The translations under genes were made by a program, and so were the position numbers. A stretch of 64,000 bases of DNA from an uncultured Opitutaceae bacterium (GTDB taxonomy: Bacteria > Verrucomicrobiota > Verrucomicrobiia > Opitutales > Opitutaceae): NCBI GenBank assembly GCA_903890485.1, contig CAITBM010000132.1:49285-113284 (forward strand), written 5' to 3'. Of the stretch, positions 34,529-43,713 are shown piece by piece. Position 1 is the first letter of the stretch. Every line of letters begins with the position of its first letter. The notes under the pieces were generated by a model that was not told the origin of the DNA, made no database searches, and saw only the letters and a list, made by a program, of their open reading frames with translations.

Positions 34529-37291
34529 TTAGCCCGTGTTCTTGAGGCCGCCGCTGATGCCGTTGATCGTCAGTTCGATAACCGCACGGATCTCGTCGGC
34601 CTCTCGCGGGGTGAGGCCCGTCCCCTCGCGCAGTCTCCGGATCATGTCGACCTGGATGAAGTTGAGCGGGTCGATGTAGGGGTTCCGCAGCTCCACGGAC
34701 TTCAGGAGCACGGGCTCGCGGCCGAGGAGCCGCTTCTGGCCGGTGATGCTGAGGATCGCCTTCTCCGTCAGCTCGAACTCCGCCGAGAGGGCGGCGAACA
34801 TCCGCCGGCGCACCTTGGCATCGGGCACCAGCCCAGCGTAGAGCGAGGCGATCCCCATGTCCGCCTTGCGCATCGTCAGCTGGGCGTTGTCGATGAGTGT
34901 CTGGAAGAAGGGCCAGCCGGCGTGCATCGCCCTCAGGCGCTCCCGCTCCCTCGGACCCCGCTTGAGCATCGAGTTGAGAGCGCTGCCGAGGCCAAACCAG
35001 CCCGGGAAGTTGAAGCGGCTCTGCATCCAGGAAAAGACCCAAGGTATGGCCCTCAGGTCCCCAACGCTCTGAGTCGCCCGGCGGTAGGTGGGCCGTGAGC
35101 CGAGCTTCAGGTTGCTGATCTCGTCGATGGGGGTGGCCTGCCTCCAGAAGACCAGGAAATCGGGATCGTCGTGCACCAGGGCCTTATAGGCCTCAAACCC
35201 CGCGCGGCTCATCTCCTCCATCGTGTCGCGCCACTCCTGGGGCGCGGGCGATTGCGCTCCCGCGGCGTGGATCCCCAGCATGACCCCGTAGGCCATCTGC
35301 TCGAGGATGCGGTGCGCGAGGTCGGGATCGTGATAGCGGGTGGAGAGGACCTCGCCCTGCTCGGTCACGCGGATCCGACCGTCCCTCAGGCCCGCCGGCT
35401 GCGCCAGGATCGCCTTGGCGGCAGGTCCGCCGCCGCGCGCAATGCTCCCGCCCCGGCCGTGGAAGAGCGTCACCTCGACACCCGCGTCGCGGCAGACCCG
35501 CGAGATCGTCTCCTGCGACTTGAAGAGGGCCCAGTTGGCCGTGATGTAGCCACAGTCCTTGTTGCTGTCCGAATACCCGAGCATCACGTTCTGGTGGGCC
35601 GGGCGGCGCCCGGGGATCGCGAACAGGTCCCGGAGCACGTCGGGCGCCCGCTCCAGGTCGTCCAAGGTCTCAAAGAGGGGGGCCACCGGGAGGGAGGACC
35701 CGGCAAGCTTCTGGAGGAGGTCGACCTCCAGGATGTCGGACACCCCGTCGGTCATGCTGATAATGTAGATGCCGAGAGCCTCCGTTCCGATGACCCCGCA
35801 CGCCTTCCCGGCGAGGATCAGCGGGTCGATCACGTGGCGGGTCGCCGGGGTGTAGCCCTCGCTGCTCGCGAGGGCCGAGCACGCGGCGATCGCCTCGATC
35901 AGCACGTACTGCTTCTCCTCCTCTCCTAGGCCCGGATAGTCGGGCCTCTGGAGCAGCTCGGAAACGGCCGCCTCGTGGTTGGAGGAATGCTGCCGCAGGT
36001 CGAGCTTCGCCGTGTGGAGCCCGAACACCTCAAACTGGTTGGTGGCCGCGGCCAGTTCCCCACCCTGGGCGAGCATCCCGCCCCGGCCGGCCTCCAGACC
36101 CGCCTTGATGGTTTCAAAGGTCTCCAGGACGGTCGTGCGAGAGAGGCAGGACCCGACAAGGCCGCCGCCCAAGAGCAGGCGGCTGTCCCTCACCTCCTCC
36201 CGGGCCTGGCCCAGGCGCTCGTGCAGGACTCCCAGGAGAAGCCGGTACGGCTCATGGGGGTAGCGCTTCTCGAGCTCGTCCATGTGCTTGGAGAGGTGGA
36301 GGTCCTCGCGGAGTTCGCGCTTGAGGGCGGGCACGACCGTGTCCCTTCGGTCGCTCACCGTCAGGGTCTTGCTCAGTTCGCCCGCCGTCGCCCGAAGCTT
36401 CTCGATCGCCAGGCTGCGGTTGAGGAGCAGCACGTCCGCGGTGGTCGAGGCCGTGACCTCGGGGTTGCCGTCCCGGTCCCCGCCGATCCAGGAGCCAAAG
36501 GTGAGCCACCGCCTCGGGGCGACCACGCCTGGGTAGTGCGCGGCAAGCGCACGCTCCATGTCGTACTGCAGGCGCGGCAGGGTTTCGATGAGCGTCGTGT
36601 CAAAATACCACAGGCCGGTGCGGGCCTCGTCCCGGACCTCGGGGCGAACGGTGCGGCTGCGGTCGGTGAGCCAGAGGGAGGCGATCTCTCGCTCGATCGT
36701 CGAGGCCTCGAGGACGGCGAAATCCGGCGTGGACTCCGGCTGGGCCCGGGCCCGAAGGATCGCGGCCAGGCGGCGGAGCTTTGCCAGGAGCGTCCGGCGC
36801 TTGGTCTCCGTCGGGTGGGCCGTGAAGACCAGCTCGATCCCCAGGCGGTCGACCAGCCGCTGCATCTCAGGGGCCTCAACCCCGGCGGCCTTCAGTTCCA
36901 TGACCGCGGCCTCGATCGACTCCCGGATGGGGCGCCCCCCGTCGGTCTGCATCGTCCGCGCGAACCGCCGGCGCCTGAGGAGAATGATCCTGAAATTCTC
37001 CTCGGCCAGGTTCACCAGCTCGAAGTACAGCGTGAAGGCCATCGCCTGGTTGAACGCCGCCTGGGGATCGAGGCTGCCGACCTCCTTGGCGAGAAGCCTC
37101 TCGGCGTCGGGATCATTGGCCCTGCGGGCCTTGGCGAGCTTTCGCAGGAGTTCGACGGTCTCCAGGGTCTCCTTGCCCTCGATCTTGGTGATCACGCGGC
37201 CCAGGGCCGTCCCCAGGCTTCTCACCTCGGAGCGGAGCGGGGCCATGTCTCGGACGGCCTTGGACATGCGGATGGTCTTTTTCCTGGGCAT
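34529..37291 (-). CDS. ppc: Phosphoenolpyruvate carboxylase
   Basis: Ppc carboxylates phosphoenolpyruvate to oxaloacetate to refill the TCA cycle. All main motifs of the 920-residue protein are present: FTAHPTETKRRTLL with the catalytic His, GSWIGGDRDGNPEVTAST, VMLGYSDSNKDCGYITANW, TLFHGRGGSIARGGGP and the C-terminal ISGGLKNTG, which matches the family's usual ending. The ATG at 37291 lies divergent from lptD across a 138-base gap. glgB follows it on the same strand. Allosteric ligands cannot be inferred with certainty. Confidence 0.96.
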   Translation of the reverse strand: MPRKKTIRMSKAVRDMAPLRSEVRSLGTALGRVITKIEGKETLETVELLRKLAKARRANDPDAERLLAKEVGSLDPQAAFNQAMAFTLYFELVNLAEENFRIILLRRRRFARTMQTDGGRPIRESIEAAVMELKAAGVEAPEMQRLVDRLGIELVFTAHPTETKRRTLLAKLRRLAAILRARAQPESTPDFAVLEASTIEREIASLWLTDRSRTVRPEVRDEARTGLWYFDTTLIETLPRLQYDMERALAAHYPGVVAPRRWLTFGSWIGGDRDGNPEVTASTTADVLLLNRSLAIEKLRATAGELSKTLTVSDRRDTVVPALKRELREDLHLSKHMDELEKRYPHEPYRLLLGVLHERLGQAREEVRDSRLLLGGGLVGSCLSRTTVLETFETIKAGLEAGRGGMLAQGGELAAATNQFEVFGLHTAKLDLRQHSSNHEAAVSELLQRPDYPGLGEEEKQYVLIEAIAACSALASSEGYTPATRHVIDPLILAGKACGVIGTEALGIYIISMTDGVSDILEVDLLQKLAGSSLPVAPLFETLDDLERAPDVLRDLFAIPGRRPAHQNVMLGYSDSNKDCGYITANWALFKSQETISRVCRDAGVEVTLFHGRGGSIARGGGPAAKAILAQPAGLRDGRIRVTEQGEVLSTRYHDPDLAHRILEQMAYGVMLGIHAAGAQSPAPQEWRDTMEEMSRAGFEAYKALVHDDPDFLVFWRQATPIDEISNLKLGSRPTYRRATQSVGDLRAIPWVFSWMQSRFNFPGWFGLGSALNSMLKRGPRERERLRAMHAGWPFFQTLIDNAQLTMRKADMGIASLYAGLVPDAKVRRRMFAALSAEFELTEKAILSITGQKRLLGREPVLLKSVELRNPYIDPLNFIQVDMIRRLREGTGLTPREADEIRAVIELTINGISGGLKNTG

Positions 37292-37429
37292 CGGGGATCG
37301 CTACGATGGAGTCGGCACGGGGCGCTAAAAAGCCAAAAGTGCGCCATATCGCCGATTGTTCCTAAGTTTTTTTCGATTCGGCGGTCGGGCTTGCTAGCGC
37401 GCTCCCCGCCGACTTTGCTTGCCGGACAC

Positions 37430-39565
37430 GTGATCCGACGCGTCGCCCTCATCCTCGCCCTGCTCTGCCTGCCCTCCCTGGGGGTTCGCGCCGCCGACCA
37501 GGCCGACCTCTCGGCGGACCAGACCCTGACCGACTACGGGACCGGGGAGACGATCGCCCGGGGCAACGCCCGCCTGGTCGATGCCGGCCTCCTGCTGACG
37601 GCCGACGCGATCCGCTTCAACCAGAGGACACAGGTCGCGGTGGCCGAGGGCAACGTGGTCCTCACCCGCATCGGCGACCGGCTGCTCGCCGACCAGGTGA
37701 GCTTCAACCGCAAGGACGGCAGCTTCACGGCGATCAACCTGAGGGTCGGACGCTTCCCCTACTACATCGAGGGCCCACGGGCGGAGGGGAACCGCAAGGA
37801 GGTGATAGTCCATGACGCAACCGTCAGCTACCGGGAGCCCGGCAGCTGGCAGCCCACCATCAAGGCACGCACCCTCTCCTATTCCCCGGGCCGCTACCTG
37901 CGGCTTTCGGGCGCCAACGTCGGGATCGGCGACTACCGACCCCTGCCGGTGTCGCGCGTCGGACAGGACCTGGCCAGCGAACCCAGCTTCGCGAACACGA
38001 GCCTCGACGGGGGCTACCGGCGCAAGCTCGGGGCCTACGTCGACGCGGCCATGAACATCCCGATTATCCCGGGTGCGAGCGCGGGCCCGGACCTGGGGAT
38101 CTACACTGCCCGGGGCGTCATGCTCGGGCCGGTGGCCACCTACAACCTGACCAGCGGCGATGACCACGCCGTGGGCTACTTGAAGAGCGGCTATATCCAC
38201 GACTTCGGCAGCCGCAATCCCGACGTCCTGGGACAGTCGGTTCCGGCCGACCGCGGCTACGCGGAGTGGCACCACAACCAGCAGGTGACTCCCGAGCTCT
38301 CGGTGAACGCCGACATGAACTGGTCCACCGACTCCGAGGTGATCCGCGATTTCCGCTCCAAGGAGTTCGTGCCCGTGCAGGAGCCCGACAACTTCATCGA
38401 GGCCACCTACGCCCACGCCGACATGATCGGCTCCCTCTTCGCCCGCCTCCAGCCCGACCGCTACTACCCGGTCCAGGAGCGCCTGCCCGAGCTCCGTTTC
38501 GACCTGCTGCCCACCGCCCTGGGCGGAGGGGTCTACGTGCGTTTCAACTCGGGCCTGGCGCACCTGCAGGAGTCCCCTCCCGCGGGGGGCGCCCACCTGG
38601 CTGCCGACCGCTTCGACACCTTCCTGGGGATCAGCCGGACCTTCACGCAGAACGGCGTCTTTGACTTCACCCCGGTGGCGGGCGCCCGTTACACCCACTA
38701 TTGGAACACGGAGGGAGCCACGAGCGCGGGCGGGGCGGGCCGGGCGCTCGGCGAGATCGGGTTCGACGCCGACATGAAGGCGAGCGCGGTCTTCGACTAC
38801 GAGAACCCCCTCTGGCACATCAACGGGCTACGGCACCTGATCACCCCCACGCTGAGCTACCGTTACATCCCCCAGGGCGACCGGGCCGCCAGCGCGATCC
38901 CGCCGATCGACCGGAACACCTTCACCAATTACCTGCCGATCATGGAGCTCGGGGACATGCGCTCGATCGACCAGCTCCAGGCGTCCAACGTGCTGCGGGT
39001 CGGCTTCAACAACACGCTCCAGACCCGGGACAAGGCCTACGGCTCAAGGGACCTGCTCACCTTCAACTTGGACGAGGACTTCCGCTTCAAGCGCGCCCCT
39101 GGCCAGACGGACTTCTCGGACATTCACGCCGAGATCACGGCAACTCCCGCCCGCTGGCTTGAGCTCCGGCTCGAGGACGCGGTTTCCACGCGCAGGGCCG
39201 CCCAGCGGGCGATCGACGCCGACGTCACGATCCACGAGGGCGACGTCTGGATGGCCCGCTTTGGGGTCGGCTACCTCTCCGACAAGTACGGGACCTTCTT
39301 CGTCCCCGGACTCGGCAACAACCCGATCGTCGGTGTCGACACCTACCACCTTGAGCTCAGGGCGCGCCTGAACGAGGTCTACGAGGGCTTTGTCCGGGGC
39401 GACTACGATGCGCGCGACCACCTCTTCGTGAACCAGTACTACGGCGTCGAGCAGAAGATCTCGAACACATGGATCCTCGAGTACGCCGTCGTGTTCAGCT
39501 CCGGCCCCAACAATGGAAACGGACATTTTGGCCTAGAGGTGAACCTAAACCTCATCCGGTTCTAG
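37430..39565 (+). CDS. lptD: LPS-assembly protein LptD (OstA-like, short form)
   Basis: LptD is the outer-membrane barrel that inserts LPS at the cell surface. A GTG at 37430 opens a signal peptide (VIRRVALILALLCLPSLGVRAA). An OstA/LptA-like beta-jellyroll follows (about residues 30-150), with the typical LLTADAIRFNQRTQVAVAEG and LLADQVSFNRKDGSFTA repeats, then a barrel-like region ending in Phe (LEVNLNLIRF). At 711 residues it is within the family range. The open frame extends far upstream antisense to ppc, but the signal peptide fixes the start. Its presence fits lpxK at 8.5 kb. Confidence 0.88.
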   Translation: MIRRVALILALLCLPSLGVRAADQADLSADQTLTDYGTGETIARGNARLVDAGLLLTADAIRFNQRTQVAVAEGNVVLTRIGDRLLADQVSFNRKDGSFTAINLRVGRFPYYIEGPRAEGNRKEVIVHDATVSYREPGSWQPTIKARTLSYSPGRYLRLSGANVGIGDYRPLPVSRVGQDLASEPSFANTSLDGGYRRKLGAYVDAAMNIPIIPGASAGPDLGIYTARGVMLGPVATYNLTSGDDHAVGYLKSGYIHDFGSRNPDVLGQSVPADRGYAEWHHNQQVTPELSVNADMNWSTDSEVIRDFRSKEFVPVQEPDNFIEATYAHADMIGSLFARLQPDRYYPVQERLPELRFDLLPTALGGGVYVRFNSGLAHLQESPPAGGAHLAADRFDTFLGISRTFTQNGVFDFTPVAGARYTHYWNTEGATSAGGAGRALGEIGFDADMKASAVFDYENPLWHINGLRHLITPTLSYRYIPQGDRAASAIPPIDRNTFTNYLPIMELGDMRSIDQLQASNVLRVGFNNTLQTRDKAYGSRDLLTFNLDEDFRFKRAPGQTDFSDIHAEITATPARWLELRLEDAVSTRRAAQRAIDADVTIHEGDVWMARFGVGYLSDKYGTFFVPGLGNNPIVGVDTYHLELRARLNEVYEGFVRGDYDARDHLFVNQYYGVEQKISNTWILEYAVVFSSGPNNGNGHFGLEVNLNLIRF

Positions 39566-39608
39566 GCGCTTTCTCGAAGAGAGTCCGCTTCGACGCCCCC
39601 TCCCCTTA

Positions 39609-40784
39609 GTGAGCCGCCACGGTAGCCAACAGCGCACGCTCCTGGAAATCCTCGGGAAGCTGCGCCCCCACTGGAGGGCCGAGCCCGGCCTTCCCTCCCG
39701 CATCGATTCCCTGCTCTCGCGGGACCGGCGCCTGGGCTCCCGCGACCGCAGGCTCTACCGGGAGCTCGCCTACACGGCCCTGCGCTACCTTCCCTGGGTG
39801 GAGCCGCTTCTTGACTCGGCCCCCGACGAGGCCGCCCGGCGGATCGCCTGGCTATCCGGGGACGCCCCTGTGGTGAAGCCCTTCCGGGACGCGCTGGCCG
39901 GGGAGATGCCCCTCTGCCCAGCCGGGGCCGCCGCGAAGGCCGCCGTCCTGGGAACGCGTGCGTCGGATCTTGCACCCGACTGGCTCGGCGCCGAATGCCC
40001 CGAGGCGATGGCCCCGCCCCTTCAGGACGCCCTCCTGTCGCGGGCTCCCCTGTGGCTGCGACTCAATGCGGACGATCCCAGGGAGGTGACGGAAGAGTTT
40101 GACGCCCTCTCCTGGAAGTGGAGCGAAAGCCCTGCGCTTCCCGGGGCCCTGCGCCTTGCGCCCGGCACCGATGTTTCCAAGAGCCGCGCTCACCACCAGG
40201 GCAGGGTCGAGATCCAGGACATCGGCTCGCAGCTCATCCTAGCCTCCGTCAAGCCGTCCCCCGGCGGGCGCTGGCTTGACGCCTGCGCTGGAGCCGGTGG
40301 GAAATCCCTTCACTTGGCGGCGCTCCTGGGTCCCGAGGGCCGGGTCGTGGCGCGGGACCTCCGCGCCTCGGCACTGGCCGAGCTGGCCCTCCGCGCGGAC
40401 CGGGCAGGGGTCGGCTCCCAGATCCGGATCGGGGACCCCCAAGACCCCAAGGACGGGTTTGACGGGGTCCTTGTCGACGCCCCGTGCTCGGGCTCGGGAA
40501 CGTGGCGGCGGTCGCCGCACCTGAGGTGGTGCACGACCCTGAAGTCGGTCCGGACGGCCGCCGACCTCCAGCTCGAGCTCCTGAGGGACGCGGCGCGCCG
40601 GGTGAGGCACGAGGGCACCCTGGCCTACGCGACCTGCTCCCTCTGCCACTCGGAAAACGAGGCGGTCGTCGAACGATTTCTGGGCTCCGTCCCGGGATAC
40701 GAGCCCGTGATCCCGGGACTGAGGATCGGGCCGCCGGAGCCCGACGGGGACGCGTACTTTGTCGCTTCCTTCAGGCGCCTCTAG
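39609..40784 (+). CDS. RsmB/NOP-family RNA (cytosine-5)-methyltransferase
   Basis: This is a SAM-dependent m5C methyltransferase acting on rRNA or tRNA. The N-terminal part (about 1-190) looks like the NusB-type RNA-binding region of RsmB; the C-terminal Rossmann domain has LDACAGAGGKSLHLAALLG (SAM binding), VDAPCSGSGTWRRSP with the motif IV Cys, and YATCSLCHSENEAVV with the catalytic Cys of motif VI. The 391-residue length is a little short for E. coli-like RsmB. The GTG start at 39609 is 44 bases after lptD. The target C967 of 16S rRNA is probable but not provable here. Confidence 0.85.
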   Translation: MSRHGSQQRTLLEILGKLRPHWRAEPGLPSRIDSLLSRDRRLGSRDRRLYRELAYTALRYLPWVEPLLDSAPDEAARRIAWLSGDAPVVKPFRDALAGEMPLCPAGAAAKAAVLGTRASDLAPDWLGAECPEAMAPPLQDALLSRAPLWLRLNADDPREVTEEFDALSWKWSESPALPGALRLAPGTDVSKSRAHHQGRVEIQDIGSQLILASVKPSPGGRWLDACAGAGGKSLHLAALLGPEGRVVARDLRASALAELALRADRAGVGSQIRIGDPQDPKDGFDGVLVDAPCSGSGTWRRSPHLRWCTTLKSVRTAADLQLELLRDAARRVRHEGTLAYATCSLCHSENEAVVERFLGSVPGYEPVIPGLRIGPPEPDGDAYFVASFRRL

Positions 40785-40790
40785 CGCCTG
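40772..40790 (+). terminator. Hairpin overlapping the methyltransferase stop
   Basis: CAGGCGC at 40772-40778 and GCGCCTG at 40784-40790 form a perfect 7-bp stem around a CTCTA loop that contains part of the TAG stop. It lies between convergent genes and is followed by TTCCC, so it may slow or end transcription from either side. Confidence 0.5.
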
Positions 40791-40794
40791 TTCC

Positions 40795-41040
40795 CTAGTG
40801 GGAGCTCTTGGCGCCCTCGCGCTGGACCTTCAGGACCACGCGGAACATTTGGATCGTCAGCCAGAACACGAGCGAGAGGCACACGGCGGCGGCGCCTCCC
40901 CAGAGCATCACCATGCGGTGGTCCTTGGACGGCACATGGGTGGAGACCACGCCGTACATGTAGATGAAAAAGGCGATGACAAGGACGGCATCGACCGCCA
41001 GGCTGGCTGGGGTGACGAGTTTGGTTTCCGGCTGTTGCAT
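40795..41040 (-). CDS. Small two-TM membrane protein of unknown function
   Basis: The 81-residue product has two clear membrane segments, VDAVLVIAFFIYMYGVVST (about 16-34) and MLWGGAAAVCLSLVFWLTI (about 45-63), joined by a short charged loop (HVPSKDHR), with a basic C-terminal end. I do not recognise the family. The ATG at 41040 gives a sensible start; longer read-through upstream overlaps the promoter of the amidohydrolase gene. It converges on the RsmB-type gene. Confidence 0.7.
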   Translation of the reverse strand: MQQPETKLVTPASLAVDAVLVIAFFIYMYGVVSTHVPSKDHRMVMLWGGAAAVCLSLVFWLTIQMFRVVLKVQREGAKSSH

Positions 41041-41138
41041 GGACTCCGAGCAAAGCCTAGCCCCACGAGGGTTGTCCACGCAAAATGCCGGCCGAATTTT
41101 GTGGAATGCCCTTGGCCCTCGCAAGTAGCGTGGAGCCG

Positions 41139-42521
41139 ATGAGATGCCTTATTCTCGCCTGCCTGGCGGGCACCCTGTGCCCGCTTCCCTTGAGGGCCGA
41201 GGTGGAGGTGGGCCGTATCCTGGTCAAGAACGGGATCGTCTTCACCCTGCAGGCTGACGAGACCCAGCCAAGGAAGGGGTATCTCCTGGCAGGCGACGAC
41301 GGCAAAATCCTGAGGGTCGGCTACGGGGATCCGCCGCCGGGAATCCGGGCAACTCAGACCCTTGACGCCACGGGCCGATTCATCGTCCCCGGCTTCGTCT
41401 CCGCCCACAGCCACATTTATCAGGCGGCAACGCGCGGGCTAGCGAGCGACAAGACGCTCCGCGGCTGGCTCGACGCGAGCTTCCCCTTCTGGCTGACCTC
41501 CCCGTCGGACCACTACTACGAGACGCTCTCGGGCTGCTTCGACCTGCTGCGGCACGGGATCACGACCGCGTTCAACTTCAACGACGGAAGCGGAAAGGAG
41601 GGCTACGATGTCGAGGGCTTCAAAGCCGAGCTCGGCTCCGGCATCCGGTTTGTCCACGGGTACTGCCTGCCGATGGAGGGCACGCGCCAAAGCCGCCGGG
41701 CCGCATTCGAGGCGTTCTACGCCTACACCCGTCCGTTTTCGGGCAAAACCGCCTTTCTCGCGCTGGCCCTGGGCGGCTATGCGTTCTCGGCCCCGGACAA
41801 GGATTACATCCTTCTAGAGGGAGAACTGATGGAGAAGTACGGCCTCTTTAACCAGGCGCACTACCTTGAGGCGGCCGATCCCGCGCAGGTCGCCCTGCAG
41901 CGCTCCCGATTCGGGTGGTTTAAGGAGAGCGGGGAGCTGGGCCCAAGGCTCAGTTTCGGGCACTTGGTCCATCCTGATGACAGCATCCTCGCCGCCATCG
42001 CTTCCTCCGGCGCGGGCATGGTCTGGAATCCCCTCTCCAACGGACGGCTCGGCTCGGGACTGGCAGACATCCCCCGGATCCAGAAGCTGGGCATCCGCAT
42101 CGGGCTCGGCGTGGACGGCCAGGGCAGCGCCGACCTCTCCGACCCCTTCGAAAACATGCGCTCGGGCCTCTATGCCATCCGCTCGCGCTATCAGGACGCC
42201 TCCATCCTCGGGGTCCGCGACGTCCTGGGGTTCCAGACGCGCGGGGCCGCCGACGTGATCGGGGTCTCCAACCGGGTGGGCACCCTTGAAAAGGGAAAGT
42301 ACGCCGACTTCCTGGTCATCGACCCCCACCGCATGGACACCGGGCCCTCGTTTGACCCCACTGCGACGCTGGTCCTGGCCTGCAGCGTGGCCAACATCGA
42401 GAAGGTGTATGTCGGCGCTAGGTTGGTCGTCGAGAACGGGAGCAGCCTGAACCCCGACTCCACCCGGGCCGCGGCCGAGGTTGAGTCGAGGATGGCCCGC
42501 TTGCGCGCCGCCCGACACTAA
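41139..42521 (+). CDS. Exported amidohydrolase (TRZ/ATZ- or chlorohydrolase-like)
   Basis: This is a metal-dependent hydrolase of the amidohydrolase superfamily, 460 residues, with a predicted cleavable signal peptide (MRCLILACLAGTLCPLPLRA). Motifs seen are PGFVSAHSHIYQAATRGL (metal His pair), FGHLVHPDD, GLGVDGQGSADLSDPFENM and the C-terminal GTLEKGKYADFLVID. The substrate is unknown; relatives deaminate or dechlorinate heteroaromatic or guanine-like compounds in the cytosol, so the export signal is unusual for the group. It is divergent from the small membrane protein and 56 bases before the alcohol dehydrogenase. Confidence 0.83.
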   Translation: MRCLILACLAGTLCPLPLRAEVEVGRILVKNGIVFTLQADETQPRKGYLLAGDDGKILRVGYGDPPPGIRATQTLDATGRFIVPGFVSAHSHIYQAATRGLASDKTLRGWLDASFPFWLTSPSDHYYETLSGCFDLLRHGITTAFNFNDGSGKEGYDVEGFKAELGSGIRFVHGYCLPMEGTRQSRRAAFEAFYAYTRPFSGKTAFLALALGGYAFSAPDKDYILLEGELMEKYGLFNQAHYLEAADPAQVALQRSRFGWFKESGELGPRLSFGHLVHPDDSILAAIASSGAGMVWNPLSNGRLGSGLADIPRIQKLGIRIGLGVDGQGSADLSDPFENMRSGLYAIRSRYQDASILGVRDVLGFQTRGAADVIGVSNRVGTLEKGKYADFLVIDPHRMDTGPSFDPTATLVLACSVANIEKVYVGARLVVENGSSLNPDSTRAAAEVESRMARLRAARH

Positions 42522-42577
42522 ACCCGATGCCGAGCGCTTCCGTCTGACACCGTGATCCATTAACCCAAGACGCCGCC

Positions 42578-43597
42578 ATGAAAGCCGTACGCCTCGAAGA
42601 ACCCGGAAGGTTCGTGGACGTTGACGCCGCGGAACCTCCATCGGCCCCTCCGGACGGGGCCCTGGTCCGCGTGCGCCGCATTGGCATATGCGGGACCGAC
42701 CTTCACGCCTTTGCCGGGAAGCAGCCCTTCTTCAGTTACCCGCGCATACTGGGCCACGAGCTCGGGGTCGAGGTGCTCGAGGTCGGGAGCAATTTAAAAA
42801 CGCTCGCCGTCGGGGACCGTTGCTCGGTGGAGCCCTACATGGAGTGCGGCCGATGCATCGCCTGCAGGCGCGGCAAGCCCAATTGCTGCGAGCGCCTCCA
42901 GGTCCTCGGGGTCCACAGCGACGGGGGCATGCGCGAGCGGATGGTGGTTCCCGCGCACAAGCTGCATCCCTCAAAGGTCCTCACCTTTGACCAGCTTGCC
43001 CTTGTCGAGACGCTCGCGATCGGCTGCCACGCCGTGACACGCGCCGGTCTCGGGCGTGGCGAGTTCGTCCTTGTGGTGGGAACCGGGCCGATCGGGCTGT
43101 CGGTGATCCAGTTCGCCGCCGAGGCGGGGGCGGAGGTCATTGCGCTCGATGTGAACCCCGCCCGTCTCGAATTCTGTGCTCGCCAGCTCAGGGTGAAGCA
43201 CCTGGTGGACGCCGCGAACGAGGATCCCCTGCAGGGGCTTAAACGCATTACCGGCGGGGACCTGCCCACAGCAGTATTCGACGCCACCGGCAGCCCCGGC
43301 TCCATGGCGAAGGCCTTCGAGTTCCCGGCGCACGGGGGCCGACTGGTCTTCGTCGGCCTTTTCCAAGGGGAGGTCACCTTCAATGATCCCAACTTCCACA
43401 GACGCGAACTGACGCTTCTGGCAAGCCGCAACGCCCTGGGGAGCGATTTCACCCGGATCATCAGGCTGATCGAGGAGGGGAGGATCGACACTGCGCCCTG
43501 GATCACCCACCGCGCGGATATCGGTAGCATCTCGCGCCAATTCCCGAGCTGGACGCTGCGCGAGTCGGGCGTGATCAAGGCCATGGTCGAGGTCTAG
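42578..43597 (+). CDS. Zinc-dependent alcohol/polyol dehydrogenase (MDR family)
   Basis: This is a medium-chain dehydrogenase of 339 residues. The catalytic zinc site is in GICGTDLHAF and ILGHELGVEVLEVG; the structural zinc is held by the four Cys of ECGRCIACRRGKPNCC; the nucleotide-binding loop is VVGTGPIGLSVIQFA, with an Asp (ALDVN) after the second strand, suggesting NAD(H). The neighbourhood of GH51 and GH39 glycosidases makes a sugar or sugar-acid dehydrogenase plausible, but that is inference. Confidence 0.86.
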   Translation: MKAVRLEEPGRFVDVDAAEPPSAPPDGALVRVRRIGICGTDLHAFAGKQPFFSYPRILGHELGVEVLEVGSNLKTLAVGDRCSVEPYMECGRCIACRRGKPNCCERLQVLGVHSDGGMRERMVVPAHKLHPSKVLTFDQLALVETLAIGCHAVTRAGLGRGEFVLVVGTGPIGLSVIQFAAEAGAEVIALDVNPARLEFCARQLRVKHLVDAANEDPLQGLKRITGGDLPTAVFDATGSPGSMAKAFEFPAHGGRLVFVGLFQGEVTFNDPNFHRRELTLLASRNALGSDFTRIIRLIEEGRIDTAPWITHRADIGSISRQFPSWTLRESGVIKAMVEV

Positions 43598-43635
43598 GAG
43601 CCCGGGCCGCGCCCCCCCAGTCCCACGGACGGGGC

Positions 43636-43659
43636 CCGAAGCCGAGCCGCCTTCGGTTT
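43636..43659 (+). terminator. Possible terminator after the dehydrogenase gene
   Basis: CCGAAG at 43636-43641 pairs with CTTCGG at 43651-43656 around a nine-base loop and is followed by TTT. The stem is only 6 bp, so this is a weak call. It lies 39 bases after the dehydrogenase stop and just upstream of the GH51 promoter region. Confidence 0.4.
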
Positions 43660-43713
43660 ACGGTCAAGTAAGGTTTGAATCGTTTCCCGTGTGCTCCACG
43701 CTAGCAAGCAGTC

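Noticed and set aside
32315..35098. A very long open frame on the + strand opposite glgB and the end of ppc
   Set aside because: It mirrors codon positions of GC-rich genes on the other strand, has no domain or signal, and is full of Arg/Gly/Val/His of the antisense type. The same holds for long open frames opposite topB (11002-12771), alaS (27160-28785) and GH51 (43744-45033).
35975..37429. Upstream half of the open frame containing lptD
   Set aside because: The frame stays open antisense to ppc, but the real gene starts at the GTG before the signal peptide at 37430.
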